Shown: piece after piece, positions 17,025 to 25,540 of the stretch
Position numbering within the stretch: the stretch's first letter is position 1
Layout: each line of letters starts with the position of its first letter
Origin: JACVRW01 sp963819115
Lineage (GTDB): Bacteria; Actinomycetota; Thermoleophilia; Solirubrobacterales; Thermoleophilaceae
Reading direction: 5' to 3'
DNA length: 64,000 nucleotides
Assembly: GCA_963819115.1 (NCBI GenBank)
Contig: CAWFUR010000011.1
Span: 124,001-188,000, forward strand
Notes under the pieces: model-generated
Databases searched by the model: none
The model's input: only the letters and a program-made list of their open reading frames with translations
What the model was told of the DNA's origin: nothing
Program-made: the position numbers and the translations under genes

Positions 17025-17879
17025 ATGCCCTCCCGTCTCTTCGCCCCCGGGGTGCTCGACGGCCAGGTGGCGATCGTGAGCGGCGGCGGCAGCGGCCTGG
17101 GACGAGCTTCGGCACTTGAGCTGGCCGCCTGCGGAGCCACGGTCGTGGTCTGCGGCCGGAGGCTCGAGCCGCTCGAGGAAACGGTGACCCGGGCGGACGA
17201 AGGCCGCGTGGAGGCCCGGGTGTGCGACATCCGCGAGGAGGATCAGGTGTCCGGCTTCGTGGACGGGGTGCTCGAGCGCCACGGTCGCGTCGACCTGCTC
17301 GTGAACAACGCCGGCGGCCAATACCTGACGCCCGCCGAGGACATCACGCCCAAGGGCTTCCGGACCGTGATGACCCTGAACGTGGAGGGCACCTGGCTGA
17401 TGACCCATGCCGTGGCCACCCGGGCCATGATGGGCCGGGACGGCGAGGAGCCGCGCGGGGGCAAGATCGTGAACGTGACGCTGTCCCCGCACCACGGGCT
17501 GCCCGGGATGGCCCACTCCTCCGCGGCGCGGGCGGCGGTGGAGAACCTCACCCGCGTCCTCTCGATCGAGTGGGCCCGCTTCGGCATCAAGCTCACCGCC
17601 CTCGCGGCGGGACATTTCGCCACCGACACGCTCATGACCAAGTACCCGAAGCCGGTGGTGGACGGGGTGGCGGGCACGGTGCCTCTCCAGCGGCTCGGGA
17701 CCGAGGAGGAGTTCGCCTGGCTGGTGGCCTACCTCGCTTCGCCGGCGGGCGACTACGTGTCGGGCGCGGTGCTCACGATCGACGGCGCACGTGACAACTG
17801 GTTCGGCGCCTGGCCGCCCCGCGGACTCACCGACGACTCGGGGAAGCCACTCGCCGAAGAGCGCCGGAGCGACGGCTGA
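17025..17879 (+). CDS. Short-chain dehydrogenase, peroxisomal enoyl-CoA reductase-like
   Basis: The 284-residue SDR has the cofactor motif GGGSGLG and the NNAGG block. The usual YxxxK active site is replaced by an AHSSAARAAVENLT segment. The same kind of HSxAARAxVxNLT segment occurs in peroxisomal trans-2-enoyl-CoA and 2,4-dienoyl-CoA reductases, so an enoyl/dienoyl-CoA reductase role is likelier than alcohol oxidation. TAGTCT 8 bp before the ATG suggests leaderless transcription. The gene ends in CTGA, shared with the next start. Confidence 0.85.
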   Translation: MPSRLFAPGVLDGQVAIVSGGGSGLGRASALELAACGATVVVCGRRLEPLEETVTRADEGRVEARVCDIREEDQVSGFVDGVLERHGRVDLLVNNAGGQYLTPAEDITPKGFRTVMTLNVEGTWLMTHAVATRAMMGRDGEEPRGGKIVNVTLSPHHGLPGMAHSSAARAAVENLTRVLSIEWARFGIKLTALAAGHFATDTLMTKYPKPVVDGVAGTVPLQRLGTEEEFAWLVAYLASPAGDYVSGAVLTIDGARDNWFGAWPPRGLTDDSGKPLAEERRSDG

Positions 17880-18394
17880 GCATCCCGGAGATCACCACCG
17901 AGCGGCTGATTCTCAGAGGACCGCGCGACGACGATCTCGACGCCTGGACGAGCATCCACGCGGACTTCGAGGTGGTGCGCTGGATCGGCCGGGAGCGGCC
18001 GCTGTCCCGCGCGGAGTCCTGGCGCGAGCTGGCCTATCTGGTCGGGCACTGGGAGCTCCGCGGCTACGGGCAGTGGCTGCTCGAGGAGCGAGCGACAGGG
18101 GAGCTGGTGGGCCGGGCCGGGCTCTACTTCCCCGAGGGCTGGCCCGGCCTCGAGGTCGGCTGGACCCTGGCCCGCTCGCGCTGGGGCCAGGGCCTGGCGA
18201 CGGAGGCCGGCCGGGCCGCGGTGGATTGGGCCTTCTCCGAGCTCGGCACCGACCGGGTGATCAGCCTCATCGCACCGGACAACCACCGCTCCCGCCGCGT
18301 GGCCGAGCGCCTCGGAGCCAGCCGCGACGGCCGGACGGCGATCCTCGGCCACGACGTGGACATTTTCGCCTACGTGAACATCCCTCCGAACTGA
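17876..18394 (+). CDS. GNAT N-acetyltransferase (RimJ/RimL-like), CTG start
   Basis: The fold is that of RimJ/RimL-type GNATs: ITTERLILRGP at the N-terminus, a central GWTLARSRWGQGLATEA acetyl-CoA loop and NHRSRRVAERLG near the end. The conserved N-terminus lies upstream of the first in-frame GTG (17972), and there is no in-frame ATG, GTG or TTG before it. The CTG at 17876, which overlaps the SDR stop as CTGA, is the only plausible start and gives 172 residues, the normal size. Confidence 0.75.
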   Translation: MSIPEITTERLILRGPRDDDLDAWTSIHADFEVVRWIGRERPLSRAESWRELAYLVGHWELRGYGQWLLEERATGELVGRAGLYFPEGWPGLEVGWTLARSRWGQGLATEAGRAAVDWAFSELGTDRVISLIAPDNHRSRRVAERLGASRDGRTAILGHDVDIFAYVNIPPN

Positions 18395-19197
18395 CCGCCG
18401 GTCACGTTCAGCGTCTGGCCGTGCACGTAGTCCGCCCACGGTGAGCAGAGGAAGAACACCGGGCCGGCGGCTTCCTCAGGGGTCGCGGGACGGCCGAGCG
18501 GGATGATCATCGCGGCCATCGCCCGCATCTGCTCGGGAATGCCGAGCTGGATCTCCTCGCCGTCCTTGGTCATCGTGTTCCCCGACTCCTTGGCTGCGGT
18601 CAGGCGCGTCTCCACGAAGCCGAAGGCCACGGCGTTCACGTTGATCTTGAACTGGCCCCACTCCTTGGCCAGCGTCTTGGTCATGCCCACCACCGCCGCC
18701 TTGCCGGCCGAGTAGTTCACCTGGCCCGCGTTGCCCATCGTGCCCGAGATCGAGCTCACGTTCACGATCTTGCGGAAGACCTCGCGGCCCTCCTCCTTCT
18801 CCTTCTTGGCCGGGTCGCGCAGGTACGGGGCCGCCGCGCGGAGGACGCGGAAGGGCACGACCGTGTGGATGTCGAGCATGGCCTGAAACTGGTCGTCGGT
18901 CATCTTGTGGGCCACGCCGTCGCGGGTGTAGCCCGCGTTGTTGACGATGATGTCGATCTGGCCGAACTCGTCCGCGGCCTTCTGGATGAGCGCGTCGGGC
19001 ACGCCCGGCTTCGTGAGATCGCCACCGAAGACCGCGGTCTCGCCCTCGATCTCCGTGGAGGCCTGCTCGGCCACATCCGCGTCGAGATCGTTGATCAGCA
19101 CCCGCGCGCCCTGCGCGGCGAGCAGCTCGGCCGTGGCCCGGCCGATGCCCCGGGCCGAGCCCGTGACGATCGCCGCCTTTCCATCAAGTACTCCCAT
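18370..19197 (-). CDS. 3-oxoacyl-ACP reductase-like SDR
   Basis: The 275-residue protein is a classical SDR: TGSARGIG cofactor loop, NNAGYTRDG, a VSSISG serine block and YSAGK with the catalytic Tyr and Lys. It resembles FabG-like reductases of hydroxyacyl-CoA or ACP substrates. An insertion of about 15 charged residues (DPAKKEKEEGRE) follows helix 4. The 3' end overlaps the convergent GNAT gene by 25 bp. Confidence 0.9.
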   Translation of the reverse strand: MGVLDGKAAIVTGSARGIGRATAELLAAQGARVLINDLDADVAEQASTEIEGETAVFGGDLTKPGVPDALIQKAADEFGQIDIIVNNAGYTRDGVAHKMTDDQFQAMLDIHTVVPFRVLRAAAPYLRDPAKKEKEEGREVFRKIVNVSSISGTMGNAGQVNYSAGKAAVVGMTKTLAKEWGQFKINVNAVAFGFVETRLTAAKESGNTMTKDGEEIQLGIPEQMRAMAAMIIPLGRPATPEEAAGPVFFLCSPWADYVHGQTLNVTGGQFGGMFT

Positions 19198-19341
19198 TCA
19201 GTCTCTCCTTTCGCCCGCCCCGGCGGGCGCGCGCTTCGAATTCGGCGGGATCATGACGAAGCGGGGCTCCCGTCCGCGCCGCAGCTGCTCGTGGGGCGCG
19301 ATCCCGGCCACGCGACGGTCGGAACCTTGCCCACCCATGCA

Positions 19342-19363
19342 GGGGTCAATGTTCCTCGCGTCG
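19342..19363 (+). repeat. R2 repeat, isolated half-site
   Basis: GGGGTCAATGTTCCTCGCGTCG repeats the right arm of the palindrome at 19453-19499 almost exactly, 110 bp upstream of it. The same arm also occurs on the opposite strand at about 26645-26670. Confidence 0.7.
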
Positions 19364-19417
19364 CCGGTGGGGCTGGTCTGGAGCACCGAACCACGAGGAA
19401 GGAGGTGAGTCCGATCG

Positions 19418-19474
19418 ATGCCTCGCCGCGAGTTCCTCGAAACCGACCACCCGAGGAACCTTTGTTCCCTATAG
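19418..19474 (+). CDS. Possible 18-residue peptide with near-perfect Shine-Dalgarno
   Basis: An AAGGAGGTGAG sequence, close to the full anti-16S complement and stronger than any other ribosome site I noticed here, lies a few bases before ATG at 19418. The ORF runs 18 codons to a TAG inside the R2 palindrome. The peptide (MPRREFLETDHPRNLCSL) matches nothing I know. It could be a leader peptide for the ferritin-like gene or chance. Confidence 0.3.
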   Translation: MPRREFLETDHPRNLCSL

Positions 19475-19491
19475 GGGAATCAATGTTCCTC
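19453..19491. repeat. R2 repeat, full palindrome
   Basis: The outer arms GAGGAAC (19453-19459) and GTTCCTC (19485-19491) enclose an inner palindrome TTCCCTATAGGGGAA (19465-19479). The same layout with the same 32-bp arm spacing is found at 26652-26690. Confidence 0.75.
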
Positions 19492-19633
19492 GCGTCGGCC
19501 TCGGCGGTGCCACCGAACGCGCCAACCCAGCGGCACTCCTGATCCGCGGGCCTGCGGCCTCCGCAGAAGCGGAGCGAGTGGATCGGTCTACACGGCTGGT
19601 CCCGCTGCTCACGAACCAGGAGTGCTCGCAGAA

Positions 19634-20305
19634 ATGTCTGATCTCATCACCGTTGAAGCCCTCGACGTAAGTGCCTTCGACGCCGACGGCGCCCTCGCCG
19701 AGACCGAAGAGGCTGTGGGCGGCGACACCCGCGGCGCCTTCTTCCGCAAGGCCGCCGTCGGCGGCGGCGCCCTGATCGGCAGCGGCGTGCTGCTCTCCGG
19801 CATGCCCGCCCTCGCCCAGGCCCGACCCTCCAAGAAGCAGGACGTGGCCATCCTCAACTACGCGCTGACGCTCGAGTACCTCGAGTCGGCCTTCTACGTG
19901 GAGGCCGTCAGGAAGGGCGCGCTCTCCGGAGACGTGCTCGCCTCGGCGAAGATCGTGCGCGACCACGAGCTCGTGCACGTGAAGACCCTCAAGTCGGTGC
20001 TCGGCAAGAAGGCCGTGAAGAAGCCGATGTTCGACTTCAAGAACACCACCGGCGACCAGAAGACGTTCCTCGCGACCGCCGTGGCCCTCGAGGACACGGG
20101 CGTGTCCGCGTACGCCGGCCAGGGCCCGCGCATCTCGCAGAAGGCCGTGGTGGCCGCCGCATTGTCGATCCACTCGGTGGAGGCGCGCCACGCCGCGCAC
20201 TTCCGCTCACTCGCGGGGATGACGTTCGCCCCCACCGCGTTCGACAAGGCCCGCTCGATGAAGCAGGTCCTGAAGATCGTGAAGGGAACGGGCTTCCTCG
20301 GATAA
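19634..20305 (+). CDS. Ferritin-like domain protein, exported
   Basis: The ATG at 19634 gives 223 residues: an acidic N-terminus, then RGAFFRKAAVGGGALIGSGVLL ending near ALAQA (written here in pieces of the signal region), which looks like a Tat-like or Sec signal, although a clear RR pair is absent. The mature part matches the ferritin-like family found in desiccation-related proteins: ALTLEYLESAFY, DHELVHV and SIHSVEARHAAHFR supply Glu and His residues of a possible di-iron four-helix bundle. Metal binding is inference. Confidence 0.8.
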   Translation: MSDLITVEALDVSAFDADGALAETEEAVGGDTRGAFFRKAAVGGGALIGSGVLLSGMPALAQARPSKKQDVAILNYALTLEYLESAFYVEAVRKGALSGDVLASAKIVRDHELVHVKTLKSVLGKKAVKKPMFDFKNTTGDQKTFLATAVALEDTGVSAYAGQGPRISQKAVVAAALSIHSVEARHAAHFRSLAGMTFAPTAFDKARSMKQVLKIVKGTGFLG

Positions 20306-20363
20306 GGAAGGCCTTGGGTTCCGTCGGTGCGAGGGCGTCCTTCGGGGCGCCCTCGGCCGTTCA

Positions 20364-20409
20364 GGGAGGAGCGGAGCCCGATCGGTGATCGGGCGAGCAC
20401 CGGACCATG
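20364..20409 (+). repeat. Hairpin repeat R1, locus 2
   Basis: A single unit runs from GGGAGGAGCGGA through the hairpin GCCCGATC-GGT-GATCGGGC (20376-20394) to CCGGACCATG. It sits between the convergent ferritin-like and acyl-CoA dehydrogenase genes and ends 3 bp before the latter's stop codon. Confidence 0.85.
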
Positions 20410-20412
20410 TCT

Positions 20413-21600
20413 TCAGAGCCCCAGCTGCTTGCCCAGGATCTCCTTCATCACCTCGTCTGTCCCGCCTCCGATAGGCCCCAGGCGGGTATCGCGCACGGCG
20501 CGCTCGATCTCGTATTCCTTCATGTAGCCGGCGCCGCCATGGATCTGGAGCGCGTCGTCGGCCACCTCGTAGGCGGCGCGCTGGGTGAGAAGCTTGGCCT
20601 CGGTGACCTCGCGGATGGCGTCCTGGCCGTCGGCGAACAGTCGCAGCGCGTGGTAGGTCAGGTCCTGGGAGGCCTCCACCTTCACGGCCATCTCCGCGAT
20701 CTTGTGGCGGATCGCCTGGTGCTTGCCGATCGTCCGCCCGAAGGCGGCGCGCTCATTCGCGTAGGCCACGCTGCGGTCGAGCATCTTCCTCATCGACCCC
20801 ACCGCCCCGAGCGCCATCAGCAGCCGCTCCCACTGGAAGTTGGCCATGATCAGGTAGAAGCCCTTGTTCTCCTGGCCGAGCAGGTTCTCGTCGGGCACGA
20901 ACACGTCCTCGAAGGCCAGCTCGGCGGTGTCGGAGGCCAGCCAGCCGAGCTTCTCGAGCTTCTTGGACACCGAGAAGCCCTCCATGCCCTTCTCGATCAC
21001 CAGGAAGGACAGGCCCTGGTGGCCACCGTCCTCGGTCGTCTTCACCGCCGTGACCACGAAGTCCGCGCGCACGCCGTTCGTGATGAAGGTCTTGGACCCG
21101 TTCACCACGTAGCCGCCGTCCACCCGCTTGGCGAACGTCCGGATGCCGGCCACGTCCGATCCCGCCCCCGGCTCGGTGATGCCGAGCGCGGCAATGCGCT
21201 CACCCTTGATCGCGGGCACCAGGAAGCGCTGCTTCTGGTCCTCGGTGCCGAACTTCCAGATCGGCGGGGTGGCGATCCCGATGTGCGCGCCGATCCCGGC
21301 CGAGAGGCCGCCGGAGCCCGCGCCGGTGAGCTCCTCGCTGAGCACAGCGTCGTGCAGGTAGTCGCCGCCCTGGCCGCCGTACTCCTCGGGGTACTTGAGC
21401 CCGAGGTAGCCCAGCTCGGCCATGCGCGTGAACACCTCGTTGGGAAACCACTGCGCGTCCTCCCACTCGGTCACGTGGGGGCGAAGCTCCTTGGCCACGA
21501 AGCGGCTGATCGCCTCGCGCAGGTCCTGGTGCTCCTCGGTGAAGGGAGGCAGCGGGCGTCGCTGGGCGGCGGCGGGAAGTCCCTTGTCGGCGAGCGTCAC
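20413..21600 (-). CDS. Acyl-CoA dehydrogenase
   Basis: The 395-residue flavoprotein has the ACAD signatures ITEPGAGSDVAGIRT (FAD/substrate loop) and QIHGGAGYMKEYEIERAVRD near the C-terminus. The catalytic base region ends in GGGTDEVMKEILG. It would introduce the alpha-beta double bond of an acyl-CoA and pass electrons to ETF. Its start overlaps the HerA-like gene stop by 4 bp (ATGA), an unusual partnership. It is about as long as, and clearly related to, the enzyme at 27884. Confidence 0.95.
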   Translation of the reverse strand: MTLADKGLPAAAQRRPLPPFTEEHQDLREAISRFVAKELRPHVTEWEDAQWFPNEVFTRMAELGYLGLKYPEEYGGQGGDYLHDAVLSEELTGAGSGGLSAGIGAHIGIATPPIWKFGTEDQKQRFLVPAIKGERIAALGITEPGAGSDVAGIRTFAKRVDGGYVVNGSKTFITNGVRADFVVTAVKTTEDGGHQGLSFLVIEKGMEGFSVSKKLEKLGWLASDTAELAFEDVFVPDENLLGQENKGFYLIMANFQWERLLMALGAVGSMRKMLDRSVAYANERAAFGRTIGKHQAIRHKIAEMAVKVEASQDLTYHALRLFADGQDAIREVTEAKLLTQRAAYEVADDALQIHGGAGYMKEYEIERAVRDTRLGPIGGGTDEVMKEILGKQLGL

Positions 21601-23120
21601 ATCCGCTTCTTCAGCATGCCGAAGACTCCGCGCATCACCTGGCGCTCGAGCGACTTCCCCTGGCGCGACTTCAGGAACTTGCCCAGCGCCTCCGTTCCGC
21701 CCTCGACGGGGGAGGGAGCCTTCTCGCGCGGTGCCTTGGGCGCCTTCTCGGCCTTCGGTGCGGCCTCCTCGGGCGCGGACTTCTCCATCCGGGCGGCGAG
21801 CTTCTCGCGCGCGCTCTCGGACTCCACCCGCTGGCCGTACTTCGCGAACAGGGGTGAGGCCTCGGCCGCGCCCTTCACGTCGTCGGCGGGGCCCAGGCGC
21901 GAGGCCGGGGCGCGCAGCTTGGTGTGAACGACGGGCGTGGGCACGCCCTCGTCGGAGAGCGTGGTCACGGCGGCCTCGCCGATGCCCATCGACGTGAGCA
22001 GCTCCTCCACGTCGTAGAACTCGGACTTCGGGTAGGTGGACGCCGCCGCCTTCAGCGCCTTGGCGTCGTCAGGGGTGAAGGCGCGGAGCGCATGCTGCAC
22101 CCGGTTGCCGAGCTGGCCCAGCACCGACGCGGGCACGTCGTCGGGCACCTGGGTCACGAAGAACACGCCAACGCCCTTCGAGCGGATCAGCCGCACGGTC
22201 TGGGTCACCGACTCGAGGAACGCCTTGGTGGCGCCCTGGAACAGCAGGTGGGCCTCGTCGAAGAAGAACACGAGCTTCGGCTTCTCGAGATCCCCGGCCT
22301 CGGGAAGCTGCTCGAAGAGCTCGGCCAGGAGCCACATCAGCGCGGTGGAGAAGAGCCTCGGCTTGTCCTGTACGGCGGGCAGCTCGATCACCGAGATCAC
22401 GCCGCGGCCGTCGGAGGCCGCGCGCAACAGGTCCGTGATCTCGAGCTGGGGCTCTCCGAAGAACTCCGTGCCGCCCCCGTCCTCAAGACCCACCAATGTG
22501 CGCAGGAGCACGCCCACCGTGGACGACGCCAGGCCGCCGATTCCCTCCAGCTCGTCCTTCCCGTCGTCGGAGTCGAGGAAGGTGAGCAGGGCCCGCAGGT
22601 CGGAGAGGTCCAGCAGCGGCAGGCCCTTCTGGTCGGCGTAGTGGAACACCAGCGCCAGGCTCTGCTCCTGCGTCTCGTTCGCCTCGAGCACCTTGGCCAA
22701 GAGCTGCGGGCCGAAGTCCGTAACCGTGGCGCGCACCGGCACGCCGGCCCCGATGCCGCCCAGCGAGAGGTACTCGACCGGGAAGCCCGTGGGCGCGAAG
22801 GGGAGACCGAGGCCGGTCATCCGCTTCTCCGCCGGACCGCCGGCCGCGCCGGCCACGCCCAGGCCGGACACGTCGCCCTTCACGTCGGCGGCCACCACGG
22901 CCACTCCGGCGGTCGAGAGCTGCTCGGCGATCGTCTGGAGCGTGACGGTCTTGCCCGTGCCCGTGGCGCCGGCCACCAGCCCGTGGCGGTTCATCATCTT
23001 CAGGGGGATCTGCACCACGGCCTCGGGTGCCACCTCGCCGTCGTGCACCCCGCGTCCCAGGTCCACCGTCGGGCCCTCGGCGGCGTAGGCATCACGGATG
23101 GTCGGGCCGAAGTCCGTCAT
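21597..23120 (-). CDS. HerA/DUF853-family ATPase
   Basis: The 507-residue protein has a Walker A GATGTGKT at residues 51-58 and a Walker B FFFDEAHLLF, with a VTQVPDDVP sensor segment after it. This is the layout of DUF853, a HerA-like P-loop family that in other bacteria is predicted to translocate DNA. The last 80 residues are Lys/Ala/Pro-rich and end in a basic helix. Function here is unknown. Confidence 0.85.
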   Translation of the reverse strand: MTDFGPTIRDAYAAEGPTVDLGRGVHDGEVAPEAVVQIPLKMMNRHGLVAGATGTGKTVTLQTIAEQLSTAGVAVVAADVKGDVSGLGVAGAAGGPAEKRMTGLGLPFAPTGFPVEYLSLGGIGAGVPVRATVTDFGPQLLAKVLEANETQEQSLALVFHYADQKGLPLLDLSDLRALLTFLDSDDGKDELEGIGGLASSTVGVLLRTLVGLEDGGGTEFFGEPQLEITDLLRAASDGRGVISVIELPAVQDKPRLFSTALMWLLAELFEQLPEAGDLEKPKLVFFFDEAHLLFQGATKAFLESVTQTVRLIRSKGVGVFFVTQVPDDVPASVLGQLGNRVQHALRAFTPDDAKALKAAASTYPKSEFYDVEELLTSMGIGEAAVTTLSDEGVPTPVVHTKLRAPASRLGPADDVKGAAEASPLFAKYGQRVESESAREKLAARMEKSAPEEAAPKAEKAPKAPREKAPSPVEGGTEALGKFLKSRQGKSLERQVMRGVFGMLKKRM

Positions 23121-23150
23121 CGGCCGCCATCCTTGCGCATACCGATACTG

Positions 23151-23198
23151 CGTGGTCCGGTGCTCGCCCGACCACCGGTCGGGCTGCGCTCCTCCCTA
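23151..23198 (-). repeat. Hairpin repeat R1, locus 3, with compensated stem
   Basis: On the minus strand the unit starts with the TAG stop codon of the TetR gene (TAGGGAGGAGCG) and ends CCGGACC. Its stem is GCCCGACC-GGT-GGTCGGGC (23166-23184): relative to the common form, T became C on the left and A became G on the right, so pairing is kept. Confidence 0.85.
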
Positions 23199-23855
23199 GG
23201 CGGGGGCGACGGCGTTACGCGTCACGAACGCGGTGAGCTCATCGGCCAGCTCGGGCAGCGCGTCGGTCTGCCCCTCCTCCACCCGTACCGCCACGAGCTC
23301 GAGGATCGCTCCGACGAGGCCCAGGGCCACGTCCTCCGAGAGCGCGGCCACCCGCGGGTCGGCATCGCGGGCCAGCCGATTCAGCTCGAGGTAGCGCTCG
23401 GCGAAGATGCGCAGCACCACACGGCGGCGCGCCACGGCCACCGCGCCGGCTGCCTGTGCCTCGGCCACCATCGCCCGGCAGAAGGCCGGCTCCTCGGAGA
23501 GCACCTGGAGGAAGGCGCGAAGCCCGATGCCCACGCGCTCGCGCGGATCGTCGTGACCTTCGAGCGCCTCCAGGATGCGCCCGAGCACGTAGGCGATCCC
23601 GGTGTCGTAGAGGGCGATGAAGCACTCCTCCTTGTCGGTGAAGTGCTCGTAGAAGGTCTTGCGCGACACGCCGGCCCGGGCCACCACCTGGGCCACCGTG
23701 GTGGGGCCGTAGCCGTGCTCGGCCACGGCCTGGGCCATGGCGTCGAGGATGCGCCCGCGCTGGGAGGCCAGCACGAGCTCGCGGGTGAGGGAGTGCCGGC
23801 CGGAGGGGAGCCGGCTGGCGATGCTCTCGGGAAGGGGTGTGATCCGGGATTGCAC
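23196..23855 (-). CDS. TetR-family transcriptional regulator
   Basis: The 219-residue protein has a TetR DNA-binding domain (ILDAMAQAVAEHGYG, TTVAQVVARAGVSRKTFYEHF in pieces) and a helical effector domain. I placed the start at GTG 23855; longer starts read through the operator region. It is divergent from the secreted hydrolase gene at 23962, and a palindrome between them is the probable operator. Its TAG stop doubles as the first bases of an R1 repeat. Confidence 0.88.
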   Translation of the reverse strand: MQSRITPLPESIASRLPSGRHSLTRELVLASQRGRILDAMAQAVAEHGYGPTTVAQVVARAGVSRKTFYEHFTDKEECFIALYDTGIAYVLGRILEALEGHDDPRERVGIGLRAFLQVLSEEPAFCRAMVAEAQAAGAVAVARRRVVLRIFAERYLELNRLARDADPRVAALSEDVALGLVGAILELVAVRVEEGQTDALPELADELTAFVTRNAVAPA

Positions 23856-23879
23856 TTTCAGAAACGTTAGCGTACTATT

Positions 23880-23899
23880 CGGAAACTTCGACGTTTCCG
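23880..23899. promoter_or_regulatory. Palindromic operator in tetR/hydrolase divergon
   Basis: CGGAAAC-TTCGAC-GTTTCCG forms perfect 7-bp arms around a 6-bp centre. An additional GAAACGT copy lies at 23861-23867. The position between the divergent starts (23855 and 23962) suits a TetR dimer site; binding itself is inference. Confidence 0.6.
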
Positions 23900-23961
23900 A
23901 ACCGTCGACGCTGGGTACGACACGTCGAAGGGCTCGGTTCAGCAACGGGGGAGACTGATCG

Positions 23962-25491
23962 ATGGAACGCACTCGCACACGCGCTCGGGTTGCCGGGCTC
24001 ATGGCCGCGGTGGTGGCCTCGCTCGCGGCGGTGGCCGTCCCAACGGCGGAGGCGCGTGACGCCACCGTGCGCTCGTTCGACCAGACCCCGATCAACATGC
24101 ACTTCTTCCCGGCCGACGGCCTCGCCGCGGGCGCCCGCGCCCCGTCGATCCTGATCGGCCCCGGGTTCGGCCAGTCGGGAGAGACCGATCAGAACTCCTC
24201 CTCTATCGATGCGCTCGGCAACGTGGGCATCGGCCCGCTGCGCAAGGCGGGCTACAACGTGCTCACCTGGGACCCGCGCGGATTCGGGAGCTCCGGTGGC
24301 TCGGTGGAGATCGACTCGCCCGACTACGAGGCCCGCGACGCCTCCGCGCTGATCGACTGGCTCTCCGGGCAGCCCGAGACCCAGCTCGACAAGGCCGGTG
24401 ACCCCCGCGTCGGCATGAGCGGCGGCTCGTACGGCGGCGGCATCCAGTGGATCACGGCGGCCCGCGACCCGCGTGTGGACGTGATCGCCCCGAACATCTC
24501 CTGGAACTCGCTGATCTCGAGCCTCGACAAGGACGACTCGCTCAAGTTCGGATGGGGCAGCGCGCTCTGCGGCCTCGGCCTCGTCTCCTCGGTTCCCGGC
24601 GGGCTCCTGAACCAGGACGGGATCCAGCTCTCGCGTCTCGACCCGCACATGTTCAACACCTGCGTGAACGGGATCGCCTCGGGCAAGATGTCCCCCGAGG
24701 ACAAGGCCTGGTTCGCCGCCCACGGCCCGAACACGCTGCTCTCCAAGGTCCGGATTCCCACCCTGATCACCGAGGGCACGGCGGATACCCTCTTCACCCT
24801 CAAGGAGGCGATCAGCAACTACGCCTCGCTGCGCTCTCGCGGGATCCCCTCGAAGATGATGTGGTTCTGCGGGGGTCACGGCGCCTGCCTGACCGGCAGC
24901 GGCGAGGCCGGGCACATCGAGCGCGCGGTGATCAACTGGTTCGGGCACTACCTGAAGAAGAACACCGCCGTGCCGACCGGTCCGCGCTTCGAGTGGCTGG
25001 CGGACGACGCCGTGTGGCGCTCCGCCGCGGACTACCCGCTCCCGCGCAAGGGAACGCTCACGGCCGTGACCGGCCAGAAGACGCTGCCGATCGTTCCCGG
25101 CAGCCCGTCCGGCACGCTGATCGCCGCCACCGTTGCCGCCAATGCCGTGAACGTGGCGCTGCCGGCCACCACCTCGGCCGCGCACGTGATCGGCGAGCCC
25201 ACGCTGAAGCTGAGCTACCAGGGCACGGCCGCCCCCGGCCAGACCCACGTGTACGCGCAGATCGTGGACGGCTCCGGCCGCGTGGTGGGGAACCAGGCCA
25301 CCCCGATCCCGGTGACGCTCGACGGCCTGCCGCACACCGTGTCCCGCCCGCTGGAGGCGATCGCCTCCGAGGCCAAGGCCGGTGCGGGCTACCGACTGCA
25401 GATCACCCCGGGCACGACGCTCTACACGGCGCAGCGCTCGGCCGGGGCGGTCACGTTCTCGCGCATCGAGGCTTCGCTGCCACTGAGCTAG
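23962..25491 (+). CDS. Secreted CocE/S15-type serine hydrolase
   Basis: A 30-residue signal peptide ending near AEA is followed by an alpha/beta-hydrolase domain of the X-Pro dipeptidyl-peptidase (S15)/CocE family: TWDPRGFGSSGG, nucleophile elbow GGSYGG (Ser156), and later TEGTADTLF and CGGHGACL that suit the acid and histidine. The last 130 residues form a beta-rich domain like the S15 C-terminal jelly roll. A GGGGGAGA ribosome site precedes the ATG. The divergent TetR probably controls it. Confidence 0.87.
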   Translation: MERTRTRARVAGLMAAVVASLAAVAVPTAEARDATVRSFDQTPINMHFFPADGLAAGARAPSILIGPGFGQSGETDQNSSSIDALGNVGIGPLRKAGYNVLTWDPRGFGSSGGSVEIDSPDYEARDASALIDWLSGQPETQLDKAGDPRVGMSGGSYGGGIQWITAARDPRVDVIAPNISWNSLISSLDKDDSLKFGWGSALCGLGLVSSVPGGLLNQDGIQLSRLDPHMFNTCVNGIASGKMSPEDKAWFAAHGPNTLLSKVRIPTLITEGTADTLFTLKEAISNYASLRSRGIPSKMMWFCGGHGACLTGSGEAGHIERAVINWFGHYLKKNTAVPTGPRFEWLADDAVWRSAADYPLPRKGTLTAVTGQKTLPIVPGSPSGTLIAATVAANAVNVALPATTSAAHVIGEPTLKLSYQGTAAPGQTHVYAQIVDGSGRVVGNQATPIPVTLDGLPHTVSRPLEAIASEAKAGAGYRLQITPGTTLYTAQRSAGAVTFSRIEASLPLS

Positions 25492-25540
25492 TCGGGACGG
25501 GCCGCGCGTTCGCGACCGGCGGCCGGATAGGCTGCCGGTC

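Larger units (their letters stand above)
19198..19633. other. Non-coding region with R2 palindromes and a short ORF
   Basis: No gene of normal size fits in these 436 bp. The region holds one half-site and one full palindrome of the R2 repeat family (19342-19363 and 19453-19491) and an 18-codon ORF with a strong ribosome site (19418-19474). GC-rich hairpin-forming sequence follows at about 19540-19580. The promoter of the downstream ferritin-like gene should lie in the last 150 bp, but I cannot point to it. Confidence 0.6.

Noticed and set aside
17025..17879. Inactive SDR because YxxxK is missing
   Set aside because: The HSSAARAAVENLT form is the normal one in peroxisomal enoyl/dienoyl-CoA reductase-like SDRs, so it marks a subfamily, not a loss.
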